DNA from: JBBSUX01 sp038234045
GTDB lineage: Bacteria > Pseudomonadota > Gammaproteobacteria > Burkholderiales > Burkholderiaceae_C
NCBI GenBank assembly: GCA_038234045.1
Contig: JBBSUX010000173.1
Location: 1 to 7,539, forward strand
Direction: 5' to 3'
DNA length: 7,539 bases
Within the stretch, counting starts at the first letter, position 1. Each line of letters opens with the position of its first letter. The notes beneath the pieces are model-generated. The model did no database searches, was not told the DNA's origin, and saw nothing but the letters and a program-made list of their open reading frames with translations. Shown piece after piece: positions 6,747 to 7,539 of this stretch. The translations under genes were made by a program, and so were the position numbers.

Positions 6747-7539
6747 GTGAAGCCATCGAGTTCTGCGCCTTTGCCGCCTCCTTCAGGCTCTGCGCTTCGC
6801 CTCGACAAGGTTCGGGTGGTGCACGCCAACCAGCACCGCGCGCTGGCTGATGTGAGCATTGCCGTGCAGGCAGGCGAGCGCGTGGCGGTAATCGGGCCCT
6901 CCGGCGCCGGCAAGACGACGCTGCTGAAGGTGATGGGTGCTTCGCTGCGGCCCGGCGAGGGCGTGGTGGAGCTTCTTGGGGAGCAGACCTGGGCGCTTTC
7001 GCCGCGTAGCCTGAAGGCCCTGCGGGCTCGCATTGGTACGGTGCACCAGGCACCTCCAATACCAGTGCGCCTGCGGGTGGTAACCGCCGTGCTGGCGGGT
7101 CGGATCGGGCAATGGCCAGCGTGGCGATCCTTGCTTTCGCTCATGACACCGATCGATGCCAAGGGGGCTCAAGCGGTGCTGAGGCAGGTGGGCCTGGCCG
7201 ATCGCCTGTTCGACCGCTGCGATCGGCTGTCGGGCGGGCAGCTGCAGCGCGTGGGGATTGCCCGCGTTTTGTACCAGCGCCCGGCTCTGCTGCTGGCGGA
7301 CGAGCCCGTTTCCGCGCTGGACCCCACGCTTGCCGACGCGGCGGTGGGCCAACTGGTGCAGTACGGCGCTGAGACCGGTGCCGCCGTCGTCGCGTCGCTG
7401 CATGCGGTCGACCTGGCGCTCAAATGGTTTCCGCGCATCGTCGGTATGCGCGCCGGTACGGTGCTGTTCGACAAGCCGGCCGACCAGGTCGACCGCGTGA
7501 TGCTGCATGAGCTCTATGCCAATGAAGGCCCCACTTTGC
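6747..7539 (+). CDS. PhnC-like ABC transporter ATPase, 3' end cut by the window
   Basis: This is the cytoplasmic ATPase that would drive the importer served by the preceding binding protein. 264 codons are visible, close to the usual PhnC length, so only a short tail is probably missing. All ATPase motifs are intact: Walker A GPSGAGKT (50-57), Q-loop Gln101 in VHQAP, signature LSGGQLQRVGIAR (161-173), Walker B LLLADEP (181-187) followed by the D-loop SALD, and the switch His219 in SLHAVD. The GTG start at 6747 is chosen because AGGAAA at 6731-6736 lies 10 bases upstream and the gene then follows the receptor gene by 37 bp. A Ser/Pro-rich stretch of about 15 residues precedes the first strand; a later start is possible. 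A permease subunit (PhnE-like) is expected just beyond the window. The substrate is inferred from neighbours only. Confidence 0.9.
   Translation, partial: MKPSSSAPLPPPSGSALRLDKVRVVHANQHRALADVSIAVQAGERVAVIGPSGAGKTTLLKVMGASLRPGEGVVELLGEQTWALSPRSLKALRARIGTVHQAPPIPVRLRVVTAVLAGRIGQWPAWRSLLSLMTPIDAKGAQAVLRQVGLADRLFDRCDRLSGGQLQRVGIARVLYQRPALLLADEPVSALDPTLADAAVGQLVQYGAETGAAVVASLHAVDLALKWFPRIVGMRAGTVLFDKPADQVDRVMLHELYANEGPTL

Overview
The window is about 7.5 kb of GC-rich proteobacterial DNA. Codon use and protein style fit a betaproteobacterium, most likely Burkholderiales; this is inferred from composition and protein resemblance, since no rRNA or other marker is present. Coding density is high. There are seven protein genes, two of them cut by the window edges, and no tRNA, IS element, CRISPR array or phage signature was seen.

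The core (1083-7539) reads as a selenium uptake and utilisation locus organised around a divergent promoter region at about 4390-4544. Leftward on the minus strand are a SenB-type selenosugar synthase (glycosyltransferase fold), selD (selenophosphate synthetase, the SenC role) and selU/mnmH (tRNA 2-selenouridine synthase). selD and selU overlap by 4 bp. Rightward on the plus strand are a SenA-type selenoneine synthase (EgtB-like, with DinB and FGE-sulfatase domains), a PhnD-type periplasmic binding protein and a PhnC-type ABC ATPase that runs to the window end. The last two resemble the transporters proposed to import selenium oxyanions.

The genes form a plausible route. The ABC importer would bring in selenate or selenite, which is reduced elsewhere in the cell. 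SelD would make selenophosphate. That would be split between SenB plus SenA, giving the small molecule selenoneine, and SelU, giving 2-selenouridine in tRNA. Hercynine, the other SenA substrate, normally needs an EgtD methyltransferase, which is not in this window.

The divergent region contains a striking 19-bp inverted repeat (17 of 19 positions match) with its arms 69 bp apart, one arm on the side of each operon. It is a good candidate for paired operators. To the left (1-903, minus strand) is the N-terminal part of an NCS2 nucleobase (purine-type) permease. It is separated from selU by a 179-bp lower-GC gap that holds a second inverted repeat (934-972), probably the permease's own regulatory site. 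The permease may be unrelated to selenium.
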